Shown here one piece after another: positions 44,620 to 45,223 of a DNA stretch of 45,223 nucleotides. Location of the stretch: contig JAZRGV010000058.1 of the NCBI GenBank assembly GCA_045644465.1, positions 1-45,223 of the forward strand. The letters run 5' to 3'. The position numbers and the translations under genes are program-made. The notes beneath the pieces are model-generated. The model made no database searches. It worked only from the letters and a program-made list of their open reading frames with translations, and had not been told where the DNA came from. How positions within the stretch are numbered: position 1 is the stretch's first letter; each line of letters begins with the position of its first letter. The stretch is from HGM04593 sp045644465. Lineage in GTDB: Bacteria > Bacteroidota > Bacteroidia > Bacteroidales > Bacteroidaceae.

Positions 44620-44837
44620 TGTTTGCTGCATTTATTACTTGATTTAAAAGTTCTTCTTCGCTCCAACCATTTATTATCGCTTGGTTGCCTAAATGGTATC
44701 CAACGGAGTTGTTGTGCAAATCCATTGCTTTTGCTTTTATGTCGTTTCTAGAAGTGTTTTCGTGGGCATCTCCAAATTTTTTCGCGTTGGGTGAATTGAG
44801 ACCTGCGGAAACTTGGTTTGTTCAAATAATTTGCCAT
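44594..44837 (-). pseudogene. decayed toxin gene, DUF6973-like C-terminus
   Basis: The start (ATG at 44837) reads MANYLNKPS, as in the DUF5675-like gene, and then the frame breaks. In the next frame about 65 codons are open: AGLNSPNAKKFGDAHENTSR, then KAKAMDLHNNSVGYHLGNQA, then IINGWSEEELLNQVINAANN and GTLYILK-stop (44596-44594). DAHE followed by MDLHNN-x-VG is the pattern I know from DUF6973-type domains in polymorphic toxins; the family name is from memory. The middle of the gene is lost, so no active toxin can be made. Confidence 0.65.
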
Positions 44838-44922
44838 AAAATTAGATTTTAGTTAATAATATCGCAAAATTATTGTATGGCTTGCGTGGCAAGGTTGCAG
44901 ATTTGCCACTTTTTTGTTACCA

Positions 44923-44954
44923 CAAATATACTATCCCCAAAATGTGGTTGTCAA
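44923..44954 (-). promoter_or_regulatory. retained promoter of the toxin pseudogene
   Basis: Minus strand TTG (44954-44952), 21 nt, TATATTTG (44930-44923), identical in layout to the promoter at 43254-43285. It may now express immunity copies 3 and 2. Confidence 0.65.
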
Positions 44955-44979
44955 TTATTTATATAAATATTCCTTTCTT

Positions 44980-45113
44980 TTTTGACATGTTTTAACAAAA
45001 AAGGAAAGCAGTCAGACAAATTTTGTTTGACTGCTTGTGTGTGACTCTCAATTATTTATGCGATTTAATCGCTTGGAAATTAATTAATACTCTTCCTCGT
45101 CTAAGAAGTTAAT
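44980..45113 (-). repeat. island repeat R5 (3' tail plus hairpin)
   Basis: On the minus strand: tail NFLDEEEY-stop (stop 45086-45084), taattaatttcc, tcgcataaa, hairpin 45006-45036, T run, gttaaaacatgtc. It matches R0 over its whole length, 6.3 kb away. Confidence 0.75.
45000..45036 (-). terminator. hairpin in R5, probable terminator
   Basis: aagcagtcagac pairs with gtttgactgctt (one G-T). On the minus strand cctttttt follows the stem. It should end the transcript of the gene entering from the right edge. Confidence 0.7.
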
Positions 45114-45191
45114 GGTGTTTGAATATTAACGATTTAGGACAAAGATTCTTTGAATAAACAAGTTTATTTTACGCTAAAATACGCAGAAATA

Positions 45192-45223
45192 CTATTCTTT
45201 GTATATATGAACATATCTGTTTT
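45192..45223 (-). CDS. immunity-type lipoprotein, copy 4 (C-terminus only)
   Basis: The last codons before the stop (45194-45192) read NRYVHIYKE. This matches the ends of copies 1-3 (ERKIHIYNE, ERKIHIYNE, ERCVHIYDE). The rest lies outside the window, so the call rests on nine residues and on the position upstream of R5. Confidence 0.6.
   Translation of the reverse strand, partial: NRYVHIYKE

Noticed and set aside
38700..45200. CRISPR array
   Set aside because: The repeats are few, long, unevenly spaced and lie next to genes. There are no regular spacers and no cas genes.

Overview
The window looks like a chromosomal piece of a member of the Bacteroidales. Evidence for this is the repeated -7 box TAnnTTTG upstream of genes on both strands, the absence of strong Shine-Dalgarno sequences, a gldH-ricT-holB-metF cluster, paired secreted PepSY-like proteins, a Bacteroidetes-type TonB/ExbB/ExbD set next to pdxJ, and a succinate-type CoA transferase. 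No rRNA, tRNA, CRISPR array, IS element or recombinase gene was found.

Positions 1-38,600 are ordinary core genome. On the minus strand from the left come a truncated secreted protein, a two-gene PepSY-like operon with a strong terminator, an M23/LysM peptidase with ndk, then recG-ispD-DJ-1-TonB-exbD-exbB-pdxJ. nadK is divergent. A tight minus-strand operon follows: ABC exporter, LOG protein, PfkB kinase, a small His/Cys-rich protein, a His-rich RND adaptor lipoprotein and a CusA-like RND pump. Upstream lie an RNA methyltransferase, a CoA transferase, a small unknown and a thioesterase. The plus strand carries mfd, a secreted C1B peptidase, purH and the rod-shape cluster mreB-mreC-mreD-mrdA-rodA. 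gldH, ricT, holB and metF close the core part on the minus strand.

Positions 38,600-45,223 are different: mostly AT-rich, full of repeats, and made of small exported or lipid-anchored proteins. I read this as an interbacterial toxin/immunity island. It holds (i) a GH108-type muramidase without a signal peptide followed 3 nt later by a two-domain lipoprotein; (ii) a DUF5675-like protein followed 8 nt later by a secreted protein; (iii) three full copies and one edge-truncated copy of a lipoprotein family. In front of each of the three full lipoprotein genes the 3' tail of a now missing toxin survives. It overlaps the lipoprotein start by exactly 26 nt each time, and in one place about 70 codons of a DUF6973-like toxin remain as a pseudogene.

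The units share a promoter design (TTG or TTTG, 21 nt, TATATTTG), hairpin terminators, and a repeat of about 115 bp whose end encodes, in five copies, a conserved acidic tail close to KFFDEEEY-stop with mainly synonymous differences. The layout suggests modular gain, loss and duplication of immunity cassettes by recombination at the repeats. No secretion apparatus lies in the window, so the delivery route (type VI is my guess) is inferred.
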